Assembly (NCBI RefSeq): GCF_024172185.1
Contig: NZ_JAMZEC010000001.1
Coordinates: forward strand, 124,001-188,000
Direction of reading: 5' to 3'
Source: Nonomuraea roseoviolacea subsp. carminata
Lineage (GTDB): Bacteria > Actinomycetota > Actinomycetes > Streptosporangiales > Streptosporangiaceae
DNA: 64,000 nt
A program made the translations under genes and the position numbers. A model generated the notes under the pieces. It saw nothing but the letters and a program-made list of their open reading frames with translations. It did no database searches and was not told where the DNA came from. Shown here in pieces: positions 8,947-16,709 of the stretch. The first letter of the stretch is position 1. Each line of letters starts with the position of its first letter.

Positions 8947-9014
8947 GGTTTTCCTCCAGACATGACGAAGCCCCGGCCGGACGGACCGGGGCGGGTGGTG
9001 GACAAGAAGCCGGA

Positions 9015-9320
9015 CTAGAGGCGCTCGAAACGGACCCCACCGCGAGGTCCGAGGTAGACGCGGGCGTCGGGCCATCCGCCGCCGTCGCGGGAGCGGTACA
9101 GGGTGATCTCGCAGTCGTCGCCCACGCAGGGCGTGAGGACCTCGGCGGGCTCACGGTGCACGAAGTCGAAACGGCTGCGCTGCCGGTAGCCGCGCCGGTG
9201 CCGTTCGGTCAGCTTGCGCTTGGCGTCCTCCAGGGACGAGAACTGCTCCAAATCATGGTCTTCGGCGAGGCTGTATCCGGAGCCCCCGTGCCAGAAGCCG
9301 AACCATCGCGCCATGGTCAC
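9015..9320 (-). CDS. hypothetical protein
   Basis: The protein has 101 aa. GTG 9320 overlaps the TGA of the upstream gene as GTGA; ATG 9314 is two codons farther in and equally possible. No known domain. It is rich in aromatic, Arg and Gly residues (MARWFGFWHGGSGYSL at the N-terminus), with an alternating pattern suggesting a small beta-rich soluble protein. The overlap shows translational coupling with the 9317-9616 gene, so the two products are probably made together. Confidence 0.65.
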   Translation of the reverse strand: MTMARWFGFWHGGSGYSLAEDHDLEQFSSLEDAKRKLTERHRRGYRQRSRFDFVHREPAEVLTPCVGDDCEITLYRSRDGGGWPDARVYLGPRGGVRFERL

Positions 9321-9616
9321 GCCTTCAGCGGACGCGTGGGACAGCCGGGCGAGAGGTGTTCCGCACCGCAGTAGCCGCAGACGTCGTCCATGGCGTAGAT
9401 CGTCAGCATGGCGCCGACCGCCGACGAGACGTCGGAAGCGGTGAAAACGGTGCGGCTCTTGCGCGAAAGGCGGTAGCGCCAGCGCAGCCGCCCGTCACCC
9501 GTCGGGGCAGTGGGCCACAGCTCAAGGCTGTGCTCCCCGTCGATCGGCCAGGCCGCCAGAAGCCGGGAGGAGATCCTCCAGCCCCGAGGCAGCACCAGAC
9601 CGTCCAAGATTGGCAT
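9317..9616 (-). CDS. hypothetical protein with a C-terminal Cys/His motif
   Basis: The protein has 99 aa. The start at ATG 9616 is fixed by an excellent AAAGGAGG site upstream. The C-terminus carries CGYCGAEHLSPGC, a possible zinc-binding knuckle (C-x2-C-x3-H-x4-C). No other motif and no membrane segment is present. It is the first gene of the DUF4192/DUF932 run after the repeat-rich gap at 9.6-10.0 kb. Function unknown. Confidence 0.7.
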   Translation of the reverse strand: MPILDGLVLPRGWRISSRLLAAWPIDGEHSLELWPTAPTGDGRLRWRYRLSRKSRTVFTASDVSSAVGAMLTIYAMDDVCGYCGAEHLSPGCPTRPLKA

Positions 9617-9639
9617 TGGTCCTCCTTTGGCATGCGGAG

Positions 9640-9677
9640 GCCGTCCGGGCGATACCCCGCCGCATCGCCCGGACGGC
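9640..9677. repeat. 14-bp perfect inverted repeat
   Basis: GCCGTCCGGGCGAT (9640-9653) and ATCGCCCGGACGGC (9664-9677) are perfect reverse complements around a 10-nt GC-rich loop. No T run follows on either strand, so this is not a standard terminator. It lies 24 bp upstream of ATG 9616, in the transcribed leader or promoter of the 9616 gene, where a hairpin or a dimeric regulator site would act. Confidence 0.7.
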
Positions 9678-9840
9678 GATCAGGGGAACGGTCCTCCTAC
9701 CGGGAGTCGCTCCGGTGAGCGGATGTAGGAGCCGTCTTGTGCGGCAGCACGGGCCGGTCCGTGGCCCGAGCCCGCGCAGCGTGTTTGGCCCGCCGCGTTG
9801 TGAACCGGCGAGCGGTCGCGAGAACGGCGCTTGCACGTTT

Positions 9841-10009
9841 TTCGCTCTCACTCAAATACGGGAGCGTGAACGGCCCGAACGTCCGCGACCGGCAAATTTC
9901 TTTGCCGCCGATCGCGCTCGATCAGTGCTGATCGCGTCACGCCGCGAGTGGCGCAAAGCGCTTTTCGCTCTCACTTAAATACGGTGGGACAGGAGGCCCA
10001 AGCGTCCGC
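9841..10009. repeat. two 46-bp imperfect direct repeats around a palindrome
   Basis: Copy 1 is 9841-9886 and copy 2 is 9964-10009, 123 bp apart. Their first 20 bp (TTCGCTCTCACTxAAATACG) match at 19 of 20 positions. Their ends share GGCCC and GTCCGC at exactly the same internal spacing, with a divergent middle. Between them lies the palindrome CGATCA-GTGC-TGATCG (9919-9934). The whole 9617-10081 stretch has no recognisable gene. Iteron-like origins or paired operator/promoter elements have this look. Which it is cannot be told from sequence alone. Confidence 0.6.
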
Positions 10010-10037
10010 CCGCAGCGCGATTTCCCCCGGAAATGAG

Positions 10038-10069
10038 GAGAGCCCCGGGGATATCACCACGGGGCTCTC
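10038..10069 (-). terminator. terminator of the 10082-10906 gene
   Basis: GAGAGCCCCG (10038-10047) and CGGGGCTCTC (10060-10069) form a perfect 10-bp stem with a 12-nt loop, 13 bp past the stop codon at 10082. The minus-strand tail reads TCATTTCC, which is only weakly T-rich. Confidence 0.7.
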
Positions 10070-10081
10070 AGAAGCCTTGTG

Positions 10082-10906
10082 TCAGTCGCCCGACGTGCCC
10101 TCGGCACTCGTGTAGACCATGGCGTTCCGCGCGTCGTCAAGGCGCTCTGAGAGCTCCTGAAGCTCTGTGCGCGCGGCGTCACGGACTCGGATCACGGCAC
10201 GGCGGGAACCGTATGCGCCGCCTTCCCTTTCTTTGGCCACGGTCGCCAGAATTCCCGCGCGCCCGAGGTCGTCCGCCTGCTCAGCCTTTGTGAGGATCTC
10301 CCGCAGGACGGGAAACTCCTCCCCGCCTCCGAACGCCTGACGGAAGATCTCCGTGCTGTGCTGTGCCGCAGAGAAGGCGACCGCCGCACGCGCCACGTAC
10401 TCGACATGGGGTAGGCCCCGCATGAGCTGAGCGCCGGGGGTCGCGTCGATGTCGTCCGGGGGCACGTCCACTCGGTAGCCGTTGCGAGCAGCGGCGTCGC
10501 GGACCGCCCAACGCTGGAGCGTCGTGCGCGTGATGGTCATCTCCCCGCCGTCCCGGCGGACGTAGACCCATGCTTGTGTCTCTCGCGTGGTGCCGCTCTC
10601 GGGCGCCGCTTGAAACTTGGCGAGAACGTCGCGGAGACGCTGCGCGAAAAGGAGTACCGCGTCCTGGTTGACGTCGTCGGATACGTCATCGGTGCCGTAC
10701 GGGGCGTGGCCGGCCTTGACGACCGTCGCGCTCCCATCCATGCGCTTCCGCGAGCGCGTGGCGTCGACGGTCCGGCAGTAGCCTCGCGACAGCTTGCGGA
10801 TCTCCTGCCAGTCTTCCGGCGTCACCCGAGCCATGTCCTCAGGTGTCAGACTTTCGCCGGGGACGTTCGCGGGGACGTACTTTCCGAAATCGAATTTGGT
10901 CGTCAT
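10082..10906 (-). CDS. hypothetical protein
   Basis: The protein has 274 aa, from ATG 10906 (MTTKFDFGKYVPANVPGESL), with GGAGAG upstream. It is soluble, charged and mostly helical. It has a segment DDVNQDAVLLFAQRLRDVLAKF that faintly resembles sigma-factor region 2, then TITRTTLQRWAVRDAAARNG, which could be a DNA-binding helix pair. I would not assign a family. A textbook promoter lies upstream at 10971-10999 and a terminator downstream, so it is a single-gene unit expressed by the housekeeping sigma factor. Its neighbours suggest a mobile-element gene. Confidence 0.65.
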   Translation of the reverse strand: MTTKFDFGKYVPANVPGESLTPEDMARVTPEDWQEIRKLSRGYCRTVDATRSRKRMDGSATVVKAGHAPYGTDDVSDDVNQDAVLLFAQRLRDVLAKFQAAPESGTTRETQAWVYVRRDGGEMTITRTTLQRWAVRDAAARNGYRVDVPPDDIDATPGAQLMRGLPHVEYVARAAVAFSAAQHSTEIFRQAFGGGEEFPVLREILTKAEQADDLGRAGILATVAKEREGGAYGSRRAVIRVRDAARTELQELSERLDDARNAMVYTSAEGTSGD

Positions 10907-10970
10907 GACCGCTCTCCGATCCTTGGCGACCCATCTCCGATGGCTCACACTCGCCTCTTTGACCAATTCA

Positions 10971-10999
10971 ATTATCCCAAAGAAGCATTGCCCTATCAA
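10971..10999 (-). promoter_or_regulatory. near-consensus housekeeping promoter
   Basis: On the minus strand TTGATA (10999-10994) is separated by exactly 17 bp from GATAAT (10976-10971), 65 nt before ATG 10906. Both hexamers are close to TTGACA/TATAAT, unusual in this high-GC DNA. The surrounding 10.9-11.15 kb is locally AT-rich and otherwise without a gene (10907-11298). Confidence 0.75.
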
Positions 11000-11238
11000 G
11001 GAATTCAGGCTATTTCCGCAGACGATTTACCAGCCCACAGAAGGCTCCCATTCGATCGGCTTAATGGATTTCAATCCTCGAAAACAAAGAAATAATGACC
11101 CCACGAAAACGTCGTATAATGATCGATGGACAAAGGAACTCTTCCGAATGGCGCCCCTTTTAAGAGGACTGGACCCGTACACCAGTCGGGGTTGCCTTCG
11201 GACCTGCGCCCGCACCCTCACCTGCGACTACACAACAG

Positions 11239-11266
11239 AAAACCCCTCCCGCTTAGTCGGGAGGGG
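11239..11266 (-). terminator. rho-independent terminator
   Basis: CCCCTCCCG (11243-11251) and CGGGAGGGG (11258-11266) form a 9-bp stem with a 6-nt loop. On the minus strand it is followed by TTTTC. It ends the four-gene minus-strand run 12748-11299. Confidence 0.85.
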
Positions 11267-11298
11267 CGCCAGGAGGGCTAATGCGACGGTTGACGGCG

Positions 11299-11586
11299 TC
11301 ATCTGGCTAGACCTTCGACGAGAAGCTCCCACAGCCTCATGCCCTCTGCTCTGACCTGCCACGGGCTCTCATGGATAGCGCGACGGCCCGGCCCTCGCGT
11401 GGTCCGCCGGATGAACAGCAGACCGCCCGACTGGCAGAGCTCATACGACGGACTGGTGCAGAGACAGGTGTGCGCGCGAACGCGAACGCGAGAGGCACGG
11501 TTTGTCGCATCATGCCACTGAATACGCACGCAGAACTCATTGCTTGGAGCAACGTGCAAGCCATGGAATTCAATGATCGCGCTCAT
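11299..11586 (-). CDS. hypothetical small protein
   Basis: The protein has 95 aa from ATG 11586 (MSAIIEFHGLHVAPSNEFC). The frame is open farther up but the upstream part is Arg/Ser-rich and overlaps the next gene. It looks like a small beta-rich domain with alternating strands (FCVRIQWHDATN, GGLLFIRRTTRGP) and a C-terminal helix. No family recognised. It is the last of four same-strand small genes facing away from the XRE/TPR regulator at 12937, and is followed by a good terminator. Confidence 0.6.
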   Translation of the reverse strand: MSAIIEFHGLHVAPSNEFCVRIQWHDATNRASRVRVRAHTCLCTSPSYELCQSGGLLFIRRTTRGPGRRAIHESPWQVRAEGMRLWELLVEGLAR

Positions 11587-11699
11587 ACAGATCACCCGCG
11601 GAGCATGCTCGTATGACGGCACAGAGCCGAGATCAGGCACCATCCATGCGCGACCCTGTGTCACCCGTCGCACAAAGCGCCCCGATCGCGCCCCATCGG

Positions 11700-11996
11700 T
11701 CATGAAGCGGGCCGACGCACCTCGGCGGCGAGAACCGTCTCGATGCGATCGGCGGCGCGCTGGACGTCCTCGACCGGGCCGATGGGGGCCGGCCAGGGAA
11801 ACCAGAACCACTCTTGACCATCGTCCTTCGGTGCGGTGAAGACGCTTTCGGTGAGAACCGGAACGATCGCGTTGGTGACGCTGAGCGTTGCAGGACAATC
11901 GCGCCCCGCGCGGACTCTGGCGTCAAAGCCTCGCTCGCCCAGCTCGGCCGCCAGCCTCTGCAACTGCTCGAAGGCATCTACAACGTCGATGATCAT
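11700..11996 (-). CDS. hypothetical small protein
   Basis: The protein has 98 aa; ATG 11996 has GGAGG 9 nt upstream. It begins with a helix (MIIDVVDAFEQLQRLAAELGERGF), then a strand-rich centre and a C-terminal helix (VEDVQRAADRIETVLAAEV). Central WFWFPWPAP is a tryptophan/proline-rich patch. This helix-strand-helix layout resembles small adaptor or immunity-type proteins, but I cannot name a family. It starts 12 nt after the 12009-12182 gene ends, so it is co-transcribed. Confidence 0.65.
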   Translation of the reverse strand: MIIDVVDAFEQLQRLAAELGERGFDARVRAGRDCPATLSVTNAIVPVLTESVFTAPKDDGQEWFWFPWPAPIGPVEDVQRAADRIETVLAAEVRRPAS

Positions 11997-12008
11997 GCCG
12001 TTCGCCTC

Positions 12009-12182
12009 CTACGGTCGGACTACTCGAACCTGCTGACAGAAGAGTTCGAGGACTGATTCGCTCGCGATGAGCACCGATCCCAGTCGCGGATCGGACAGCG
12101 CCAGGGGCGCGGCGTATAAGGAGGCGCGGGCGGTTGCATGGCCCGCGCCGTGGTGCGCGGCCGGCAAGGAGAGCACTTCCAT
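12009..12182 (-). CDS. small hypothetical protein (57 aa)
   Basis: The start is ATG 12182 (MEVLSLPAAHHGAGHATARA), with CCGGAG 4 nt upstream. The same frame is open upstream but only as a shadow of the 12260 gene. It is rich in Ala/Leu/Ser and ends ELFCQQVRVVRP. No family recognised. The short gaps to its neighbours and the good ribosome site are the main support. Confidence 0.45.
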   Translation of the reverse strand: MEVLSLPAAHHGAGHATARASLYAAPLALSDPRLGSVLIASESVLELFCQQVRVVRP

Positions 12183-12259
12183 GTGCTCCGGACGGCACCC
12201 AGGCAGGGCACGGCGTCCATGCTGCGCCCGGGGCCGCCTGCTGACCACGTCCAGCCTGC

Positions 12260-12748
12260 TCACCCGAGCACCTCCTGGAGGAAGCCGAGGGGTAGGTGGA
12301 CGACCCTGGGCGGTTGCGCCGGAACGGCCTCGGCCACGGCGAACAGCAGTGCCTGGTCGACGTCGAGGACTGCCCGCCACAGCTCGCGGAGATTCGCACC
12401 CTCGACCGGGGTGCTGACGTCCATGTCGTACGCCGGGAATGCCCGGAACTTGCGGCCCCAGGGTTCCCACATCACCTGCCATCGGCCGCCCCATGAAGCC
12501 TGCAACTGCGCGGCCAAGAGCTGAGCGGTCTCGTCGCTCAACACCTCAGTGGCGTTGCTGAGATCGCTGGGCTGTGCAGCCGATATCGCGGCCTTCTTGC
12601 GCGCGTTCGGTGTCACCTTCAATACCCGATCAGGCAATTCGCGGTCGACGGCGACCTCGTTGTCCAGGAGGTACTCGTAGATCCAGGTGACGGTTGGCAT
12701 GGTCGGGTCCACTCCCGGAGGTGGCGCTGTGGTGGAGTCGGCAGTCAT
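12260..12748 (-). CDS. hypothetical protein
   Basis: The protein has 162 aa from ATG 12748 (MTADSTT), with TTGAGG upstream. ATG 12700 (MPTVTWIYEYLLDN) is a possible internal start. The core is alpha/beta with a tryptophan-rich middle (LQASWGGRWQVMWEPWGRKF) followed by a helix-rich end. No known domain. It is the first gene of the small-gene operon and is divergent from the XRE/TPR regulator at 12937, with 188 bp between their starts. That spacing suggests the regulator controls it. Confidence 0.65.
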   Translation of the reverse strand: MTADSTTAPPPGVDPTMPTVTWIYEYLLDNEVAVDRELPDRVLKVTPNARKKAAISAAQPSDLSNATEVLSDETAQLLAAQLQASWGGRWQVMWEPWGRKFRAFPAYDMDVSTPVEGANLRELWRAVLDVDQALLFAVAEAVPAQPPRVVHLPLGFLQEVLG

Positions 12749-12936
12749 CCCGAGCCTCAATGATCGTTGGGGAGTGAGTCAGTCAAGGTCCGGCGGATCA
12801 TGAGTGTCAGGACTGACCTGCCTCTCACGACACTCCGGCGATACCTGTGCAGCATCTGCCTCTTGAGGGCACGATGGAGGGGCGCACTGAGCGTGCCCAC
12901 ACCGTGCCCACACGCTGACCGAAAAGGGATCGCCAG

Positions 12937-14307
12937 GTGGAAGCGCCGCACCCCCCACTTCCGGACCTGCTGAAGCACCTGCGGGACTCCGCCGGAATGA
13001 CACAGCAGCAAGTGGCGGAAGTGCTGTGTGCGATCACCGGCACATGCACCATCACACGGTTCGAGGTCGGCAGGTGGGAGCAGGGGCGCGTTCGGCCGAC
13101 CTCCTGGCTCCCTGCGCTGGCAGAGGTCCTCAACGTGGACCCGGAGGTGTTGAAGAACGCTCCCGACAGACCAGGAAGGAAGACACGAGCCGGGAAGGCG
13201 CCGGCCGCTCATTACACTGTCCCCAGCGACGAGGTGGAGCAGGTGAGCGAGGTGCTGCGCCGGACATTTCTACAGCGTGGAATCGCGGCGGCCGTGGTGC
13301 CTGCCATGCGCCTGCATGACGATCGGCGTGTCATCCAGGCACTCAACGTGGTCGGAAATGATCATCTCGGTGGCATCGTGGACGGCTTGGGCGAGCTCGT
13401 CGACCACTACGCACAGACCATTTGCGCCCTACCGCCGGCAGACGTGTACGACGAGCTCCTCACCGTCAGGTCCTACGCCAGCGCTCTGCTCGACCACATC
13501 GGGCACGCCCCGCCGCGGAAGGACCTCGTCCTGGCAACCGGTTCGCTGTCCCATCTGCTCGCCGTGGCCGCATGCGACATGGGCGAACACGCGGCCGCCC
13601 GAGTCTGGTGCTCCGACGCCGAGCGCCGGAGCAGGGAAGCCGGACACCCAGAGCTGGAGGCTTGGGCTGCCCTGACCAAAGCCATGATCGCCTGGTACCA
13701 AGGGCAGCCCCGCCAGTCGGCGACCCTGTCGGCTCGCGGGCGAGAGATGGTGCGGGAGGGTACGGTCGTCCACGCCAAGCTGGCCGCCCAGGAGATGCGA
13801 GCGGCGGCGATGGCCGGCGATGTCGACGGGATGACCCGAGCCCGGCGCCAAGCCGGCAAGGCGATCGCAGCGCTTTCCCCCGGCACCCCCACAACGGGTG
13901 TTCTATCCATCTCGCTGTCGGAAGATCCGCCCTACACCGCCACGTCGCTTCTCTTCGTCGGCCGCTACCGCGAAGCCGTCACCGCCACCAACCGCGTCAT
14001 CCAGATCGTTTACCAGCCGGAAGCCCGCCAACGTGGTGAACATCCGTCCGGATACGCGCGCTCACTGCTCATCCTCGGTCTGGCCCAAGCCGCGCTCGGC
14101 CGCCTTGACGAGTCGGTGGCGGCCGGCCATGCGGCGCTGTCGGGCAGCCGTCCCGCCTGGCCCACCATGGTCCTGGCCGACAAGCTCGACAAGGTGCTGG
14201 CTCAGCAGTTCGCCAACGCTGACCAGACCACCGAGTACCATGCCCGCTACCTGGAAACGATCAACGCGACAGCTGTGCCCCCACCTGCGACTCCCGCGAG
14301 CTGCTAA
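12937..14307 (+). CDS. XRE-family regulator with TPR-like C-terminal region
   Basis: The protein has 456 aa. GTG 12937 is preceded by AAAAGGGA. The N-terminal helix-turn-helix is clear at about residues 8-66 (LLKHLRDSAGMTQQQVAEVL, then ITRFEVGRWEQGRVRPTSWL). The rest is helical and repeat-like (AAVVPAMRLHDDR..., AAARVWCSDAERRSREAG, QSATLSARGREMVREG), the form seen in actinomycete XRE proteins with tetratricopeptide-like tails that sense peptides or partner proteins. It is followed 9 nt later by a YdcF-like gene and is divergent from four small genes. Confidence 0.85.
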   Translation: MEAPHPPLPDLLKHLRDSAGMTQQQVAEVLCAITGTCTITRFEVGRWEQGRVRPTSWLPALAEVLNVDPEVLKNAPDRPGRKTRAGKAPAAHYTVPSDEVEQVSEVLRRTFLQRGIAAAVVPAMRLHDDRRVIQALNVVGNDHLGGIVDGLGELVDHYAQTICALPPADVYDELLTVRSYASALLDHIGHAPPRKDLVLATGSLSHLLAVAACDMGEHAAARVWCSDAERRSREAGHPELEAWAALTKAMIAWYQGQPRQSATLSARGREMVREGTVVHAKLAAQEMRAAAMAGDVDGMTRARRQAGKAIAALSPGTPTTGVLSISLSEDPPYTATSLLFVGRYREAVTATNRVIQIVYQPEARQRGEHPSGYARSLLILGLAQAALGRLDESVAAGHAALSGSRPAWPTMVLADKLDKVLAQQFANADQTTEYHARYLETINATAVPPPATPASC

Positions 14308-14316
14308 GGACCGTGG

Positions 14317-14919
14317 ATGACCGACGACATCAGCTCTGAGCAGATTGCGGCGATCACCGCCTTCGTGGACATCCAGGCACCGCCGCCTGATGATCAACCG
14401 ACCGCACTCCTCCTGTTCGGCACCAATCAGGCGGCGCCTGTCGAGATCGCGGTGGACCGCTATCATGCGGGGCTCGCTCCGCTGATCATGGTGACCGGCG
14501 GGGTGAACCGCCACAACGGAATCATTGAAGGACGCACCTTCCAGCGCCTTCTCGTCGAACGTGGAGTCCCCGAGGACACGATCCGCTGCGAGGATCAGTC
14601 TGCGAACACCTGGCAGAACGTCGAATTCGCGCTGCCCTTCCTCCAGGAAGCGCTACGGTCGGGTCTGACGATCACGGCCGTATCCAAGTGGTATCACCGC
14701 CGCACTGTCCACATGCTCAAGACTCTGCTCCCGGACATCGGGGCCTTCCACGCCATGGGATGGGACCCCGTTTATGCAGGCAAGCCCGTGACTCGATCGG
14801 ATTGGCCGGCCATCCCCGACGGCAGGCGGCGGGTGATCCGCGAATGGGAAGAGGTCTCCCGCCGCGTCGCGGACGGCAGTCTCGCGAGCTTGCAACGTGC
14901 GGGAGACGCGTGGCGCTGA
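14317..14919 (+). CDS. YdcF/DUF218-family protein
   Basis: The protein has 200 aa from ATG 14317; the AAGGA at 14306-14310 is its ribosome site. The DUF218 signature is visible: ALLLFGT near residue 30, then YHAGLAPLIMVTGGVN, GRTFQRLLVERGVPEDTI, and QSANTWQNVEFA, which carries the conserved Ser/Thr-rich turn. It ends in a basic helical tail. The family includes membrane-associated and soluble proteins linked to envelope or nucleotide-sugar metabolism; the exact substrate is not known. No membrane helix is seen here, so this is the soluble form. It is coupled to the XRE regulator upstream. Confidence 0.85.
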   Translation: MTDDISSEQIAAITAFVDIQAPPPDDQPTALLLFGTNQAAPVEIAVDRYHAGLAPLIMVTGGVNRHNGIIEGRTFQRLLVERGVPEDTIRCEDQSANTWQNVEFALPFLQEALRSGLTITAVSKWYHRRTVHMLKTLLPDIGAFHAMGWDPVYAGKPVTRSDWPAIPDGRRRVIREWEEVSRRVADGSLASLQRAGDAWR

Positions 14920-15094
14920 GCCACATCGAGATCGGGCGAAGATCCTTCGTAGGCGGGAGGGCGAGCCCTTGGCAGCGGCAGGGACTGAAGGAGATCTTGG
15001 AGTGTGGCCGGCCTGCCGAGAACACCTCGCACGATGAAAGCGACCGTCATCACTGCCTGGTTGCAAGTCCTCCAGACGACATTCGGCAGAGCCT

Positions 15095-15826
15095 TCAGCC
15101 CTCGGCGTTGGGCCGGGTGGCGATCCGCCGATCGCTGACATCCCGGGAGGTGCCTTCCGGTCGGCCGCCGGATCCGTTCACCACGACATCCGGACGGTGC
15201 CGCCAGGTGCGGACGTTCCCGCCCGCCCAGCGGTCGAGCAGTTCGGCGTCGTGGCTGACGGCCAGCACTCCGGCCCCGGTGCGTTCGCGGTAGGCCTCGA
15301 TTCTGGTGACCAGGTGGGCCTGGGTGGAGGCGTCGAGCATGGTGGTCATCTCGTCGCAGACGAGGTAGCGGGGTTCGAGCGCCAGGGCGCGGGCGACGCA
15401 GGCGCGTTGTAACTGGCCGTCGGACACCTCGTGCGGGCGGCGGGTGAACAGTTCGCCGGTCAGGCCCATCTCCTCGGCCAGCTCGTGGGCTCGGTCCAGG
15501 GGCCGGCGGGCGGCGCGCAGCGGTTCGGCGATCACGTCCAGGAGGGTGAAGCGCGGGTCCACGGCGAGCCGGGGCTGCTGGAAGATCAGGCCGATCGAGG
15601 TGCGTTGACGGGCGCGGTGCCGCCAGCGGCTGATCGGCTGTCCGTCCACCGTCAGGGTGCCGCCGGAGGGGCGTTGCAGCAGAGCCAGGACACGGGCCAG
15701 CGTGGACTTGCCGCACCCGCTGGGCCCCGCCAGGCCCAGCGTCTCCCCTGGCGCGACGGTCAGCGAGACGCCGTCCAGGACCTGGTGGCGGCCGTAGGAG
15801 ACGGTGATGGCGGTGGCTTCAAGCAT
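15095..15826 (-). CDS. ABC importer ATPase, NikE/OppF type
   Basis: The protein has 243 aa from ATG 15826, overlapping the upstream ATPase by 8 nt. Walker A is GPSGCGKST (~residues 35-43), the signature is VSDGQLQRA and Walker B is YLVCDEMT, followed by H in VSHDAEL. The Q-loop FQQPRLAVDP is the form found in peptide/nickel importers. It is the last gene of a five-gene operon ordered binding protein, two permeases, two ATPases. The 25-residue tail after VRTWRHRPDV is polar and unusual. Confidence 0.88.
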   Translation of the reverse strand: MLEATAITVSYGRHQVLDGVSLTVAPGETLGLAGPSGCGKSTLARVLALLQRPSGGTLTVDGQPISRWRHRARQRTSIGLIFQQPRLAVDPRFTLLDVIAEPLRAARRPLDRAHELAEEMGLTGELFTRRPHEVSDGQLQRACVARALALEPRYLVCDEMTTMLDASTQAHLVTRIEAYRERTGAGVLAVSHDAELLDRWAGGNVRTWRHRPDVVVNGSGGRPEGTSRDVSDRRIATRPNAEG

Positions 15827-16709
15827 GGTGGCAGGCCACTTCGTTCAGGACGGGCTGCTCCTCGCACAGGGCCGTGGCGCGTGGGCAGCGGGGCTGGAAG
15901 GCGCAGCCGTCGGGAAGGCGCGTGAGCTCGGGGGGCTGGCCGGGGATCGGGGTGAAGGCGCGCGTGGGCAGCGCGTCCAGCAGACCTTGCGCGTACGGGT
16001 GACGGGGGCCGTCGAAGAAGGCGCGGGCCGAGGCGAGTTCGACGATGCGGCTGGCATACATGACAGCGATGTCGTCGGCCACCTGTTCGGCGGCGCGCAG
16101 GTCGTGGGTGATGAGCAGGACGGAGCGGCCCTCATCGCACAGCCGCCGCAGCTCGGCCATGGTGGCGTCGACCAGGGGCCGGTCCAGACCGGTGGTGGGC
16201 TCGTCGGCGAGCAGCAGCGGCGGGTCGCCGGCCAGGGCGAGCGCGTTGGCGACGCGCTGGGCCATCCCGCCGGACAGCTGGTGGGGGTAGCGGTCGAGGT
16301 CGGCGGGGCGCAGACCGGCGCGCCGGGCGAGCGCGTCGGGGGTGTCGGGGCGGCCCAGCTCGCGTAGCGTCTCGGCGAGCTGGGCGCGGGCGGTGCGGAC
16401 GGGGGTGAGGTGGGCGGCGGGGCTCTGCGGGATGAGCCCGATGCGGCGCCCGCGTACCTGCCGAGCCAGGACCTGCTCGGGTGCGGTGATCAGATCGAGG
16501 TCGTCGAGCCAGGCGTGGCCGGTAACGGCGGCGTTGGCGGGCAGCAGGCCGAGCAGGGCGTGCGCCATCACGGACTTGCCGCAGCCCGACTCGCCGACCA
16601 GCGCCAGGCAGCGACCCTGGTCCAGGGTGAAGCGGGCGTCGGTGACGGCCTGGACGACGGCGCCGGGAAGCCGGAAGCGTACCGACAGCCCTTCGACGTG
16701 CAGCTTCAC
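15819..16709 (-). CDS. ABC importer ATPase, NikD/OppD type
   Basis: The protein has 296 aa. GTG 16709 overlaps the permease stop as GTGA. Walker A is GESGCGKSV, the signature LSGGMAQRV, Walker B LLLADEPT and the switch His is in LLITHDLRAAEQ. The C-terminus has the oligopeptide/nickel importer extension with three cysteines (CAFQPRCPRATALCEEQPV), a motif that binds an iron-sulfur cluster in some Opp/Dpp ATPases. It pairs with the NikE-like ATPase as the nucleotide-binding heterodimer. Confidence 0.9.
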   Translation of the reverse strand: MKLHVEGLSVRFRLPGAVVQAVTDARFTLDQGRCLALVGESGCGKSVMAHALLGLLPANAAVTGHAWLDDLDLITAPEQVLARQVRGRRIGLIPQSPAAHLTPVRTARAQLAETLRELGRPDTPDALARRAGLRPADLDRYPHQLSGGMAQRVANALALAGDPPLLLADEPTTGLDRPLVDATMAELRRLCDEGRSVLLITHDLRAAEQVADDIAVMYASRIVELASARAFFDGPRHPYAQGLLDALPTRAFTPIPGQPPELTRLPDGCAFQPRCPRATALCEEQPVLNEVACHHA

